A stretch of DNA of 19,353 nucleotides from an uncultured Clostridia bacterium (GTDB lineage: Bacteria; Bacillota; Clostridia; Oscillospirales; CAG-382), in NCBI GenBank assembly GCA_905235695.1, contig CAJOMW010000020.1:1-19353 (forward strand), given 5' to 3'. Position 1 is the first letter of the stretch, and each line of letters opens with the position of its first letter. Positions 9,901 through 15,985 of the stretch are shown here, in pieces. The translations under genes and the position numbers were made by a program. The notes under the pieces were generated by a model. It saw nothing but the letters and a program-made list of their open reading frames with translations. It had not been told where the DNA came from and ran no database searches.

Positions 9901-11621
9901 TATTTGTCAAATATGCCCTTGCCGCAGAAGACAGCCTCGCCGAATACCGACTGATACAGGTCGAACTGTGCCGAGGCGTAGACGTCTATACCGCCGCTTC
10001 CGCACATAACTCTTGAAAAGGGTGTTTTTAGCGATGCGGAAAGCTCGGGGGCAACTCTCGGCTGCATTATTCCGTAGCCCCTTGTTACTATGTGCCTCTC
10101 CTTATCTATAACCGGGCGGTTAAGAGGGTGAAGCATTATCCCGGCAAGGTCTTTTACACCGTCTATCGGAAGGTTCGTATCCGAATCGAGGGTTATGACG
10201 TACCTCACCGAGTCGCACAGAGAGCGCGGCATTGATGCGCTCTGCTCGATAAACGGATTTTCCTTGCCGCAAAGGAACCTGACAAGAGACGTCACCGCTC
10301 CCCTCTTGCGCTCATAGCACACAAATCCGCCCTGCGTCTTTGAATACGAGCGCTCCCTCATGAAAAGGAAGAAACGGCTGCCGTATTTGGCGTTCAGCGC
10401 CTCTATCCTTCCGACAGCCCCCTCAAGTATATCGGAATCCTTGCTCGTTGTCGCACCTGCGCTGTCGGAGTAGTCTCCGAGCACTCCGAAATATACGTTT
10501 TCCATGCAGTTGGAGAGGTATATCTTCTCAAGGCGCGAAAAAATTTCGTCGTCGCCCTTGCCGCCAAAGAGAAGCGTGGTTATCACGACGAGCACGCCGT
10601 CCGTGTCGGGAAGGCGCGAAATATCAAGGCGAGGAAGCGGCGGCACCTTTACAAAGGCGGAAAAAAGCCTGTCGGCTATCTGCTTTGACGCTTCCCATAA
10701 CGGAAAGACGAGAAGCAGGGCAAACAGCGTAAAGCGGCAGAGAAATGCGCAGGCAAAGGCAGTTAACAGCGCAAGCAGCGAAAAATAAGCCGCCTTTATC
10801 AGCGCGCTTCTTTTGGGGTATAGATAGTATCCTATATGCCGCTCGTCCGCCTCGCTTGCAAGTCTTGCCTTTTCGAGAAGGCCCTTTACGTAATCGGTCT
10901 CGCTTTTACCCTCCTTTTTAGACAGGAGGGATACCCTTGAGCGGTAGTAGTCCTTTGTCTCCCTTGTCATGTGCGGATAGTATCCGGAAGGATCGAGCCG
11001 CATATACTGCTCGGTCACGCTCTTTTCAAATCCGTTTTCAAACTGATGATTTGCCACGTATTTTACGGACACGACGCATTTTCCTATCGCCGAAGCGGCG
11101 CCTCCGAGGTTTTCCTCGTACGGGTGACCTATGATGTCGTCACAGACTGATGCGGTGAGGGATATGACAGCGCAGGTAAACAGCAGTTCAAAGCTGTAAA
11201 AATCGGAGTAGCCCGGTGCGTCCGCCTGAGCGGCGCTGCCTATAAAAGCATCGACCGTCTCCCGGTCAACCGCTTCGTCCGTCTTTCGCACGTATTCGAG
11301 AAATGCAAGGTAAAACCTCGGAAGACCGCCGCTCGTCCCCTGCACCCTTCCCAACCGTCCGGCAGACCGTATACACGTCAGTGCCTTGTCCTCGAGAACG
11401 TAGTAATTGTCGGCTATCCACTCAAAAGCCGCCGGCAGACTTCCGGCAGACTTTTCGAGCCGCCTTGCGGTTTTGTACGCAATAGTTATCCGTCCGAGAT
11501 CGTTCTTCAAACGTGCCGCAAGAGCCTTCCCTTTTACATACCCTCTCTGGGGATACTTTTTCACCGCGCTCCTTGCCAAAGCCGCAAGATATTCGTATTT
11601 TTCGCTTTCCTCGCGCATCAT
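3948..11621 (-). CDS. Very large membrane glycosyltransferase/phosphorylase, cyclic beta-1,2-glucan synthase (NdvB/Cgs)-like
   Basis: About 2557 residues, intact. Order, numbered from this start: soluble N-terminal region; membrane segments about 270-310; GT84-like glycosyltransferase with TLDSDTNLP (Asp 479 and 481) and FKRHHRWVRGD (626-635); further membrane segments about 675-840; glycoamylase-like domain about 890-1240 ending in SYMAHHVGMSMI; two beta-rich carbohydrate-binding regions; and a C-terminal GH94 catalytic barrel about 2030-2490 with FRDQLQDC, EGDVLHWWHE and SGDWSDGLN, whose Asp (about 2220) is the expected general acid. Related enzymes polymerise UDP-glucose into beta-1,2-glucan, trim it by phosphorolysis and cyclise it. 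Proteobacterial relatives are about 2800-2870 residues. Product and substrate are inferred. The chosen ATG has AAAGG 6 bases upstream; the frame is open to a TTG at 11645, and the next codon (11618) is also ATG. Confidence 0.87.
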   Translation of the reverse strand: MMREESEKYEYLAALARSAVKKYPQRGYVKGKALAARLKNDLGRITIAYKTARRLEKSAGSLPAAFEWIADNYYVLEDKALTCIRSAGRLGRVQGTSGGLPRFYLAFLEYVRKTDEAVDRETVDAFIGSAAQADAPGYSDFYSFELLFTCAVISLTASVCDDIIGHPYEENLGGAASAIGKCVVSVKYVANHQFENGFEKSVTEQYMRLDPSGYYPHMTRETKDYYRSRVSLLSKKEGKSETDYVKGLLEKARLASEADERHIGYYLYPKRSALIKAAYFSLLALLTAFACAFLCRFTLFALLLVFPLWEASKQIADRLFSAFVKVPPLPRLDISRLPDTDGVLVVITTLLFGGKGDDEIFSRLEKIYLSNCMENVYFGVLGDYSDSAGATTSKDSDILEGAVGRIEALNAKYGSRFFLFMRERSYSKTQGGFVCYERKRGAVTSLVRFLCGKENPFIEQSASMPRSLCDSVRYVITLDSDTNLPIDGVKDLAGIMLHPLNRPVIDKERHIVTRGYGIMQPRVAPELSASLKTPFSRVMCGSGGIDVYASAQFDLYQSVFGEAVFCGKGIFDKYAFDEVINCAETEFPDDTILSHDILEGARLRTAMVSDVEVTDGFPKTVLSYFKRHHRWVRGDVQNLIFLFGSFRNKSGKETDNNISALSKFKLFDNFRRELSPVFSFALIIASSFFDGKKALALSVGAILYLLLPFLFDFADLVGTLGFQCAARRYFSKGVTSGIWQSFMRMIIGIAMLPKNAFVTLDALIRSLWRMKISHKNMLEWVTAAQSDASSDDGLLYYVQKNLAGAFIGVLMFIFSPYGALKLIGLSWFFFPAAAYLCSSDRSKSQNISAAEREKLKQYAKDMWGFFESTVTEDDNYLPIDNLQLFPTQIPARRTSPTNIGLYLLCVLSAREMGFIDTDEMSKRLSDTLSSLERADKWNGHLYNWYSTTDLSVLEPRYVSSVDSGNFCACLIALKEGIKEYAFENTGVLDIVSRIEKMLDETDIAKLYNSSRELFSLGIGFDGEKAVMSDNCYDMLMSEARTLSYIALAYRKVPKKHFSRLARPLVKLGDRVGLASWTGTAFEYFMPALFMPHPKGSLSYEALRFAFYCQRKRTAFTEKAGDVWGISESGYYSFDSDMNYRYRAFGVPRLGFKRGLEKDLVISPYSSFLCTCLSVRLPLANLAKLSKSGAVGEFGFYEAIDFTPERCADTSSGAVVKSYMAHHVGMSMIACSNACLDGNIRKYFMRDAKIRSASEILEEKIPVNAVVRKLKNTAYSVERPERRERPGRLVTDCVGFSGSRCAAVSDGLASIVASDNGYVAMKVGKNAVNAAANDVFDAKSGFFCFFSIDGKTYSTSLLPLENDGIKYSFETSGGLISHIAESDSFKASSSYTVMSERSVIRARFSAEAASAGSSPFMDVCFCFEPVLGNISDHLRHPAFSSLFVGSEYDEASETLIFTRRPRTSGEKSLYLAVGLLDKGQRFDFVTRKQSAFSTPMRSGDYEGIFDVEYKSETGACISPLCAVRTRAERIGGEFSAELLISVAASYDRAKSSIEEARRESFSDSLEKTESIGALMAVGTGKYVPQKATEKVCSDILSKIIYPSRCIDKNITGYPSRRENLWEMGISGDLPIIVVDIQSESLAKNAEKYVRAFVLLRKKNVFFDIVFLCRDTEIYSRPSESAVMRTVENLGAFGYLKKRGGGIFTVNPSLLSDRGSALFAYSSAVFDTIDDGQSMPVKAEKYDVRTAPDFSTEAAVPYDCELKSGCGYFDKDGGYTVIKREKLSAPYSFVLSGGAASCVLTHNSLGYTFMSNSALRRITPFRNDAISDMEGERVFLHSEGKYFDLAACSQAVHYETGCARYIGVVSGYEYEMLVYMPEKTGVKVIDLSLGRMYGESGGSGDEIIFSAKPVMGEREDENRRCCFKVTDDRIEFSNGYSEYFSEYTGFIGIVHDKADYFVGEGGVFDLCAVGRLKISDIKSEKGGKKVRMAIGAYRSASEKAKIFVTEKLRDTEGALYESARSYSESFLPRFEIKADPSDVPLYTTALMFNRYLAYQNGICRFKARSGFYQSGGAYGFRDQLQDCVMLMYANSDAAKAHIIRAAAHQFIEGDVLHWWHETPPTQSDTIEGSPFHRGIRSECSDDYIWLVYAACEYARYTGDKDIFDIKVRYISGEKLSDGETEKYIRTARSDVRESLYMHCARVLDRAYSRLGEKGLAKLGSGDWSDGLNKAGEKLIGESVWLSMFLCLVTRSFINTAGDRMSDDEAKIYREKADKLEKAVTEHGYDRDSGYFARAWYDDGTPIGVGKSDECKIDLLPQAFAALSGIGGADRILRSVEASYRELFDEQSGIFKLLTPPFDKTPRDPGYIKGYVKGIRENGGQYTHAAVWGSMALFEAANIADRDGRDGEKYRRWGVGTLLALNPSLRCTDREKSKVYALEPYVMAGDVYSNPDFEGRGGWSWYTGSAGWMWREVLECVIGVRITDVSDKDKASLLFTENAFKVPQMLSDGFEAVLKFDNICAEYEIICKKGKEEQILLDGKETDLRVPLKKGKHRVEITGV

Positions 11622-11748
11622 CTTCATCCTTTCGGGGCGTCGCAAACATTTTTACATATTATTTGCAAAGCGCTTATGATGTATGCAGAAAAAATTTCCG
11701 CATTTTGGAGCGGACTTTGTAAACAATTATTATTTTTCAAAAAAAGTA

Positions 11749-11776
11749 TTGACCTTGACGTAAAAATCTGTATAAT
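11749..11776 (+). promoter_or_regulatory. Promoter of the rubrerythrin gene
   Basis: TTGACC (11749-11754), 16-base spacer, TATAAT (11771-11776): near-consensus sigma-A promoter in an AT-rich intergenic region. The expected start near 11783 gives a leader of about 95 bases before the rubrerythrin ATG. The divergent large gene has no equally clear promoter in this 257-base gap. Confidence 0.75.
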
Positions 11777-11793
11777 ATTGTTAGGCACAATAT
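11775..11793. promoter_or_regulatory. Candidate operator: inverted repeat overlapping the -10 box and start site
   Basis: ATATTGT (11775-11781) and ACAATAT (11787-11793) form a perfect 7-bp inverted repeat with a 5-base spacer TAGGC. It overlaps the last two bases of the -10 box and covers the expected start, a typical repressor position. It does not fit the PerR, Fur or Rex patterns as I know them, so the regulator is unknown. Confidence 0.45.
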
Positions 11794-11878
11794 ATTGACG
11801 TGCATACTTTTAAAATTACAAAATATGCCGTTAATAAACAATTTGGGTTTCCAAAAATAAACGTAAAGGAGATTTATC

Positions 11879-12413
11879 ATGAAGAAGTACGTATGTATGG
11901 TATGCGGATATGTGTACGAAGGAAATGAACCGCCGAAGGAATGTCCCGTCTGCAAGGCGCCTGCCTCCAAGTTTTCGGAGCAGAGCGAAGAGATGACATG
12001 GGCGGCAGAGCACGTTGTGGGCGTTGCACAGGGCGCGCCGGAAGACATAATGAACGACCTTCGCTCAAACTATGAGGGCGAATGCAGAGAAGTGGGTATG
12101 TACCTTGCAATGGCAAGAGTTGCGTACAGAGAAGGCTACCCGGAAATAGGTCAGTACTGGGAAAAGGCGGCTTATGAAGAGGCTGATCATGCGTCAAGAT
12201 TTGCTGAGCTTCTCGGAGAAGTTGTAACCGACAGCACAAAGAAAAATCTCGAAATGCGTGTTGAAGCCGAGAACGGCGCAACCGCCGGCAAGACCGACCT
12301 TGCTAAGCGTGCAAAGGCTCGACGCAATTCACGACACCGTTCACGAGATGGCAAGAGACGAAGCAAGACACGGAAAAGGCTTTGAAGGTCTTTTGAAGAG
12401 ATATTTTGGTTAA
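11879..12413 (+). pseudogene. Rubrerythrin with N-terminal rubredoxin domain, frameshifted near the 3' end
   Basis: The ATG at 11879 has AAAGGAG 7 bases upstream. Residues 1-32 are a rubredoxin-like iron site, C6-x2-C9 and C22-x2-C25, placed before the diiron domain (the 'reverse' order of clostridial peroxide-reducing rubrerythrins). The four-helix diiron domain follows, with EGECREVGMY (E68/E71) and EEADHASRF (E101, H104). After about residue 147 (base 12320) the frame turns into an Arg/Lys-rich tail and stops after 168 codons. The next frame, from 12321, reads DAIHDTVHEMARDEARHGK and ends RYFG at a TAA (12411-12413), the normal family C-terminus. The last diiron ligands (DEARH) are therefore out of frame. 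The break needs +1 or -2 modulo 3; family alignment from memory suggests about 8 bases are missing. In the cell the intact enzyme would reduce hydrogen peroxide or oxygen. Confidence 0.85.
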
Positions 12414-12450
12414 TCGTAGATACGAATAAATACGATTTAATACACTTCAA

Positions 12451-12643
12451 AAACCGCATAAAACAAGGCTTTTCGAGCTTAGGTCACGAAACACGATTAT
12501 CTGGAAGCAGTTAATCGTGTTTTTTTGTATCTATGCGTATTTTTAATTTTGGTGGGCAAATGGTGGGCAAATCGAAAAATCCTATCAAAAAAATACCGCT
12601 TGCCCACCAAAATGCTCACAAACCGCATAAAATCGGGCTTTTC
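12451..12643. repeat. Pair of 24-bp imperfect direct repeats in the attachment region
   Basis: Copies lie at 12451-12474 and 12620-12643, 169 bases apart. Both begin AAACCGCATAAAA and end GGCTTTTC; 21 of 24 bases agree, and the three differences (CAA versus TCG) are consecutive. The position between the chromosomal rubrerythrin gene and the integrase makes them candidates for an attachment core or integrase-binding repeat. The 344 bases 12414-12757 contain no gene; they hold these repeats, the terminator at 12489 and the arm-like sites at 12547. Confidence 0.5.
12489..12526 (+). terminator. Intrinsic terminator downstream of rubrerythrin
   Basis: AAACACGATTA (12489-12499) pairs with TAATCGTGTTT (12512-12522) across a 12-base loop, followed by a run of T to 12526. 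It lies 75 bases after the restored rubrerythrin stop and could end that transcript or insulate the element from it. The stem is rich in A-T but continuous over 11 pairs. Confidence 0.75.
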
Positions 12644-12675
12644 AGGGCATAAAAAAATTGTTTTGGTGGGCAAAT
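12547..12675. repeat. Four copies of a GGTGGGCAA motif, candidate integrase arm-type sites
   Basis: GGTGGGCAAA occurs directly at 12551-12560, 12562-12571 and 12665-12674. The inverted form TTGCCCACC lies at 12600-12608. Three of the four copies are preceded by TTTT in the motif's own orientation. Two copies are in tandem at 11-base spacing, one helical turn. Clustering just upstream of a tyrosine integrase with an N-terminal arm-binding domain fits arm-type binding sites; this is inference. Confidence 0.55.
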
Positions 12676-12757
12676 GAAATTTTTTGATTACTTTGGTAAG
12701 GTTTTGCTGCTTCAAATGTTAGAATAATTATAATACAACTTTAAGGAGGCAAGTTTT

Positions 12758-13936
12758 ATGCAAGGTAGTATCAGAAAAAGAGGTTCCACATGGTCATATC
12801 GTATTGAACTCAGCAGGGAAAACGGAAAGAGGAATCAAACTGAGCGTGGTGGGTTTAAAACTAAAAAAGAAGCTGAGAAAGCAATGAATGAGGCAATGTA
12901 CCAATACAACAATACGGGGGAAATAATTGAAAACGAAAAAATATTATTTCCGGAATTGTACAAAGAATTTATAGAAACAGAAGCAAAAAGCACAAGAGCA
13001 TATGCAACTCTAAAAAGATATGATTCTTTATACAGAAACCACTATGATAAAGCATTTTCAAAATATTATGCTTTTCAAATCACACCAACAATGATAAAAA
13101 AGTTTTTAACTGAAAAAGCGTCCAGCTATAGCGATGAATATGTAAAGGGACTATATAAAACGCTAAAGGTTATTATGGATTATGCCTACAAACAAAAATA
13201 CACAAAAAAGCGTGTCTTTGATGAAGTTCCTGCCCCTCCCGATCCACGGCATATCAGCGATATTCGCAGTTATTCAAAAGAAGAACTAGATGCTATGGCA
13301 GAGAGATTAAAGGAAACCAATGTAAAAACATCGTTCTATATAGCGCTCAATACAGGACTTCGTGAAAGTGAAGTGTTCGGGTTAAGATGGTGTGATATAG
13401 ATTTTGAGAAAAAGACAATTAAAGTAAATAAACAGCTTCTGTTCCAGGATAAAAAATGGTGTTTCTGTCCGCTTAAAACAATTAACGCATACAGAAGCGT
13501 AAATATTACCGACAGCTTTTGCAACTATCTTAAAAATTTGAAAGATGAGCAGGACGCCAGCAGAAAACTGTATGGTGACGGATATAAAAGGAATTTTGTA
13601 ACTGACAGGCTTGAACGAAACAAAGAAAAGTTGCTTGAAATAAAAGATTTTGTAAATGTTAAGGTAAACGGTGAAATGCTTACAACAAACAGCATAAAAT
13701 TCATGGCAAGAATATTTAAAAATGACTTGGGAATTGATTTCCGGTTTCATAACCTTCGTCATACTTATGCTACTATAAATGCCGAAAACGGCATAAGTCC
13801 ACGATATGTGCAGGAAATGCTCGGTCACGCAAAGTTTGAATTTACATTGAAGTATTATACCCATGTTACAGACAAAATGAGTTCACTTGCCCGTAATGCG
13901 TTAGAATCCAATGTAACTTTTGCCGATTTTAATTAA
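12758..13936 (+). CDS. int: Tyrosine recombinase/integrase of the element
   Basis: 392 residues, intact, usual length for integrases of Gram-positive conjugative elements. Residues 1-50 (GSIRKRGSTWSYRIEL, then GGFKTKKEAEKAM) resemble the arm-site DNA-binding domain; 62-150 is the core-binding helical domain; 170-385 is the catalytic domain. Catalytic residues seen: R202 in NTGLRESE, K240, H331 and R334 in HNLRHTYAT, H357 in LGHAKF, and the nucleophile Y367 in YYTHV. It should cut and rejoin DNA at att sites for integration and, with an excisionase not seen here, excision. The ribosome site AAGGAGG lies 8 bases before the ATG. A TATAAT at 12729-12734 is a plausible -10 box, but no good -35 box is present. 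An intrinsic terminator follows at 13958. Confidence 0.95.
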   Translation: MQGSIRKRGSTWSYRIELSRENGKRNQTERGGFKTKKEAEKAMNEAMYQYNNTGEIIENEKILFPELYKEFIETEAKSTRAYATLKRYDSLYRNHYDKAFSKYYAFQITPTMIKKFLTEKASSYSDEYVKGLYKTLKVIMDYAYKQKYTKKRVFDEVPAPPDPRHISDIRSYSKEELDAMAERLKETNVKTSFYIALNTGLRESEVFGLRWCDIDFEKKTIKVNKQLLFQDKKWCFCPLKTINAYRSVNITDSFCNYLKNLKDEQDASRKLYGDGYKRNFVTDRLERNKEKLLEIKDFVNVKVNGEMLTTNSIKFMARIFKNDLGIDFRFHNLRHTYATINAENGISPRYVQEMLGHAKFEFTLKYYTHVTDKMSSLARNALESNVTFADFN

Positions 13937-13957
13937 AACTACATATCGTATTTATGC

Positions 13958-13985
13958 GGAGAGTTGAAATACACTCTCCTTTTTT
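13958..13985 (+). terminator. Intrinsic terminator after the integrase
   Basis: GGAGAGT (13958-13964) pairs with ACTCTCC (13973-13979) across an 8-base loop and is followed by six T (13980-13985). It lies 21 bases after the integrase stop and separates int from the replication genes. Confidence 0.85.
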
Positions 13986-14020
13986 ATTGCCAAAATTTCA
14001 GAGAAAGGAAGTGAACAAAA

Positions 14021-14182
14021 ATGATTTACAACAAATACGATGACCGTAATAACCAAAGCGGTTGCTGTGATCCGACCGCATACAACGCATTAAAAAAAAT
14101 AAAAAAGGATGAACGCCGGGCGCTCATTCAAAAGATGAATGCCCTTGCCAATCAAAACGGTTATCATTATAAAGCTCCGTGA
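14021..14182 (+). CDS. Small hypothetical protein (53 residues) upstream of repA
   Basis: ATG to TGA, 53 residues, beginning MIYNKYDDRNNQSGCCDPTA and ending in NQNGYHYKAP. It has a Cys-Cys pair at 15-16 and a charged, probably helical middle (KKIKKDERRALIQKMNALA, about 25-43). No domain is recognised and no signal peptide or membrane segment is seen. A ribosome site AAAGGAAG lies about 10 bases upstream. It sits between the integrase terminator and repA, 48 bases before the latter, so it may be the first gene of the replication operon. Existence is supported by the ribosome site and codon pattern; function unknown. Confidence 0.6.
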   Translation: MIYNKYDDRNNQSGCCDPTAYNALKKIKKDERRALIQKMNALANQNGYHYKAP

Positions 14183-14230
14183 GATGGACATATAAACAGA
14201 ATATAGACTATGCGGGAGGAGGTTTAGGAT

Positions 14231-15106
14231 GTGTATGAATACTTTTACGGAGAAGAAGCGGAGCAATTTTCATTTTACAGAATACCTAAAGTGTTTTTTA
14301 CAGACGATACTTTTTTGTCTTTATCCGCAGAAGCAAAGATACTTTACGGAATTCTTCTTGACCGGATGAGCTTATCCGTTAAAAACAACTGGCTGGACGA
14401 TAAAAACAGAGTATATATCATTTACACCATTGAGGAGATAATGCGGTCACTTAACTGTGCGAATCAAAAGGCAATGAAAATTATATCAGAGCTTGAAAGC
14501 TTTGGTCTTGTAGAACGAAAACGTCAAGGTTTAGGAAAACCGAGTATCACCTATGTGAAGAATTTTATCCAGGGTTCAAAATCACACTTCAAGAATAATG
14601 AAAATCATTATTCAAGAGATGTGAAAATCATTAATCAAGAAGTGTTAAAATCACACACTAATAATACTGATAATAGTTATACTGATTTTAATAATACTGA
14701 TAATAAATCATTCTCTTCTTTCCTGTCGGAAAGAGGAAACGAAAATGAACGGGAAATTTACCGTTCACTGATAAAAAAGAATATTGATTATGATATTCTG
14801 CTTGAAAGAAATTCCTGTGACATCGAAGAAATTGATGAAATGGTTGAGCTTATAGTCGATACTGTCTGTTCAAATAAACCATATATCCGTGTCGGAGGTG
14901 ATAACAAACCGCAGTCAGTAGTTAAAAGCCAACTTCTTAAGCTGAATAGCGAACACATCGCTTTTTGTATTGATTGCTTAAAAGAAAACACAACCGATGT
15001 AAAAAACATCCGTCAATATCTTCTCACCACGTTATATAACGCACCTGTCACAATTTCAAATTATTACGGCTTGAAAGTACAACACGATATGGCATATGGG
15101 AGGTGA
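14231..15106 (+). CDS. repA: Replication initiator protein A (RepA_N family, probable C-terminal DUF6017)
   Basis: 291 residues. Residues about 14-110 match the RepA_N winged-helix domain (FYRIPKVFFTDDTFLSLSAE, AKILYGILLDRM, YTIEEIMRSLNC, GLVERKRQGLGKP), which binds iterons to start theta replication of Gram-positive plasmids and elements. A polar linker at about 115-172 contains the peptide repeat NNTDN-SYTDF-NNTDN. The C-terminal region (about 174-291) resembles DUF6017 of such initiators. The start is GTG: GGGAGGAGG ends 8 bases before it, whereas an ATG two bases upstream is in another frame. The TGA lies inside the ribosome site of parB, 5 bases before the parB ATG, implying translational coupling. 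Confidence 0.88.
   Translation: MYEYFYGEEAEQFSFYRIPKVFFTDDTFLSLSAEAKILYGILLDRMSLSVKNNWLDDKNRVYIIYTIEEIMRSLNCANQKAMKIISELESFGLVERKRQGLGKPSITYVKNFIQGSKSHFKNNENHYSRDVKIINQEVLKSHTNNTDNSYTDFNNTDNKSFSSFLSERGNENEREIYRSLIKKNIDYDILLERNSCDIEEIDEMVELIVDTVCSNKPYIRVGGDNKPQSVVKSQLLKLNSEHIAFCIDCLKENTTDVKNIRQYLLTTLYNAPVTISNYYGLKVQHDMAYGR
14661..14705 (+). repeat. Three tandem 15-bp iteron-like repeats inside repA, candidate replication origin
   Basis: Units at 14661-14675, 14676-14690 and 14691-14705 each contain TACTGAT at the same phase. Units 1 and 3 are identical (ATAATACTGATAATA) and unit 2 matches partly (GTTATACTGATTTTA). The surroundings are AT-rich. RepA_N-family plasmids commonly carry their origin as direct repeats within the middle of the rep gene, exactly this position. 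Confidence 0.6.
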
Positions 15107-15111
15107 TATAA

Positions 15112-15985
15112 ATGCCAACTAAGAAAAAACAAGAAGCTATGTTAAATCAAGTCATAGAAATGAAGCTCACAGAACTGCACCCATTCAAAAATCATCCGTT
15201 TAAGGTTTTGGACGATGAACTTATGCAACAGACTATTGACAGTATAACACAGGTTGGTGTCCTCTGCCCCCTCGTTGTTCGTCCCGATCCCGGAGGAGGA
15301 TATGAAATCATTTCGGGACACAGACGTTTGCGAGCAAGTGAGCTTGCAGGACTTAATACTGTTCCCGTAATTGTGAAGAATCTCACCGATGATGAAGCCG
15401 TTATCTTTATGGTGGACAGCAATTTACAGCGAGAAAACATATTGCCGAGCGAGAAAGCAAAGGCATATAAAATGAAAATGGAAGCCTTGAAACATCAAGG
15501 AAAAAGTAAAGATTTAACTTTCCGCCAAAATGGCGGAAAGTCGTGGACAGTCGAAAAGCTATCACAAGATACGGGCGATAGTGTAAGAAATGTTGAAAGA
15601 TATATTCATCTTGCCAACCTTGAACCTGCCCTTTTGGAAAAGGTTGATAATAAAGAAATTTCATTCACCCCTGCCGTTGAGCTTGCGAGCCTTTCGCAAG
15701 AGGAACAGCAGGGCTTTTTAGATGCAATGGATTATTCGCAAAATACGCCGTCACTTTCTCAGGCACAGAAAATTAAGTCAAAGCGGACAATGCACGGTTG
15801 AGGCAATGCGGGAGATTATGTCGGAGGAAAAGAAAGGCGAGCTTGATAAAATCATAATTTCAAATGATGAATTAAAAAAATACTTTCCTCGTTCATTTTC
15901 GCCAAAGCAAATGAGAGATACCATTTTCAAATTGCTTGAAAATTGGATGAAAGCGAGGAAACAAAAAAAGGAGATAGAGAAATGA
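15112..15985 (+). pseudogene. parB: ParB/Spo0J-family partition protein, frameshifted at about codon 221
   Basis: The ATG at 15112 has GGGAGGTG 6 bases upstream, overlapping the repA stop. Frame 1 gives 229 residues: ParB N-terminal domain with YEIISGHRRLRAS (64-76, GHRR box), the second CTP-binding-fold motif NLQRENILPSEKAKAY (104-119), and a helix-turn-helix region at about 146-170 (VEKLSQDTGDSVRNVERYI). At about 15773 the expected C-terminal domain jumps to the next frame, which reads LSQSGQCTVEAMREIMSEEK and continues to KKEIEK with TGA at 15983-15985. The original product would have been about 290-295 residues, usual for element-borne ParB. The truncated form keeps the CTPase and HTH parts but loses the C-terminal dimerisation region. 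No ParA gene is visible. It would segregate or stabilise the excised circular form. Confidence 0.85.
15517..15541. repeat. Perfect 11-bp palindrome inside parB
   Basis: ACTTTCCGCCA (15517-15527), three A, then TGGCGGAAAGT (15531-15541): a perfect inverted repeat of 25 bases including the spacer. It lies in the variable segment between the two DNA/CTP-binding parts of ParB (coding TFRQNGG). It has no T-run, so it is not a terminator, and it does not resemble the Spo0J parS consensus. It could be a protein-binding site or an RNA hairpin. Confidence 0.6.

Noticed and set aside
11622..11649. Upstream TTG (11645) or out-of-frame ATG (11649) as start of the large enzyme
   Set aside because: The ATG at 11621 has a ribosome site AAAGG at normal distance; the others do not, and 11649 is in another frame.
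11775..11793. PerR, Fur or Rex box upstream of rubrerythrin
   Set aside because: The dyad arms and spacer do not match any of those consensus patterns, so it was kept only as an unassigned operator.
12412..12437. Inverted repeat AATCGTA/TACGATT right after rubrerythrin as a terminator
   Set aside because: Only 7 bp, 12-base loop and no T-run; the hairpin at 12489-12526 is far better.
14229..14260. ATG at 14229 as start of repA
   Set aside because: It is two bases out of frame with the RepA_N domain; the GTG at 14231 is in frame and correctly spaced from GGGAGGAGG.
15517..15541. Classical parS site
   Set aside because: The palindrome does not resemble the TGTTTCACGTGAAACA-type consensus.
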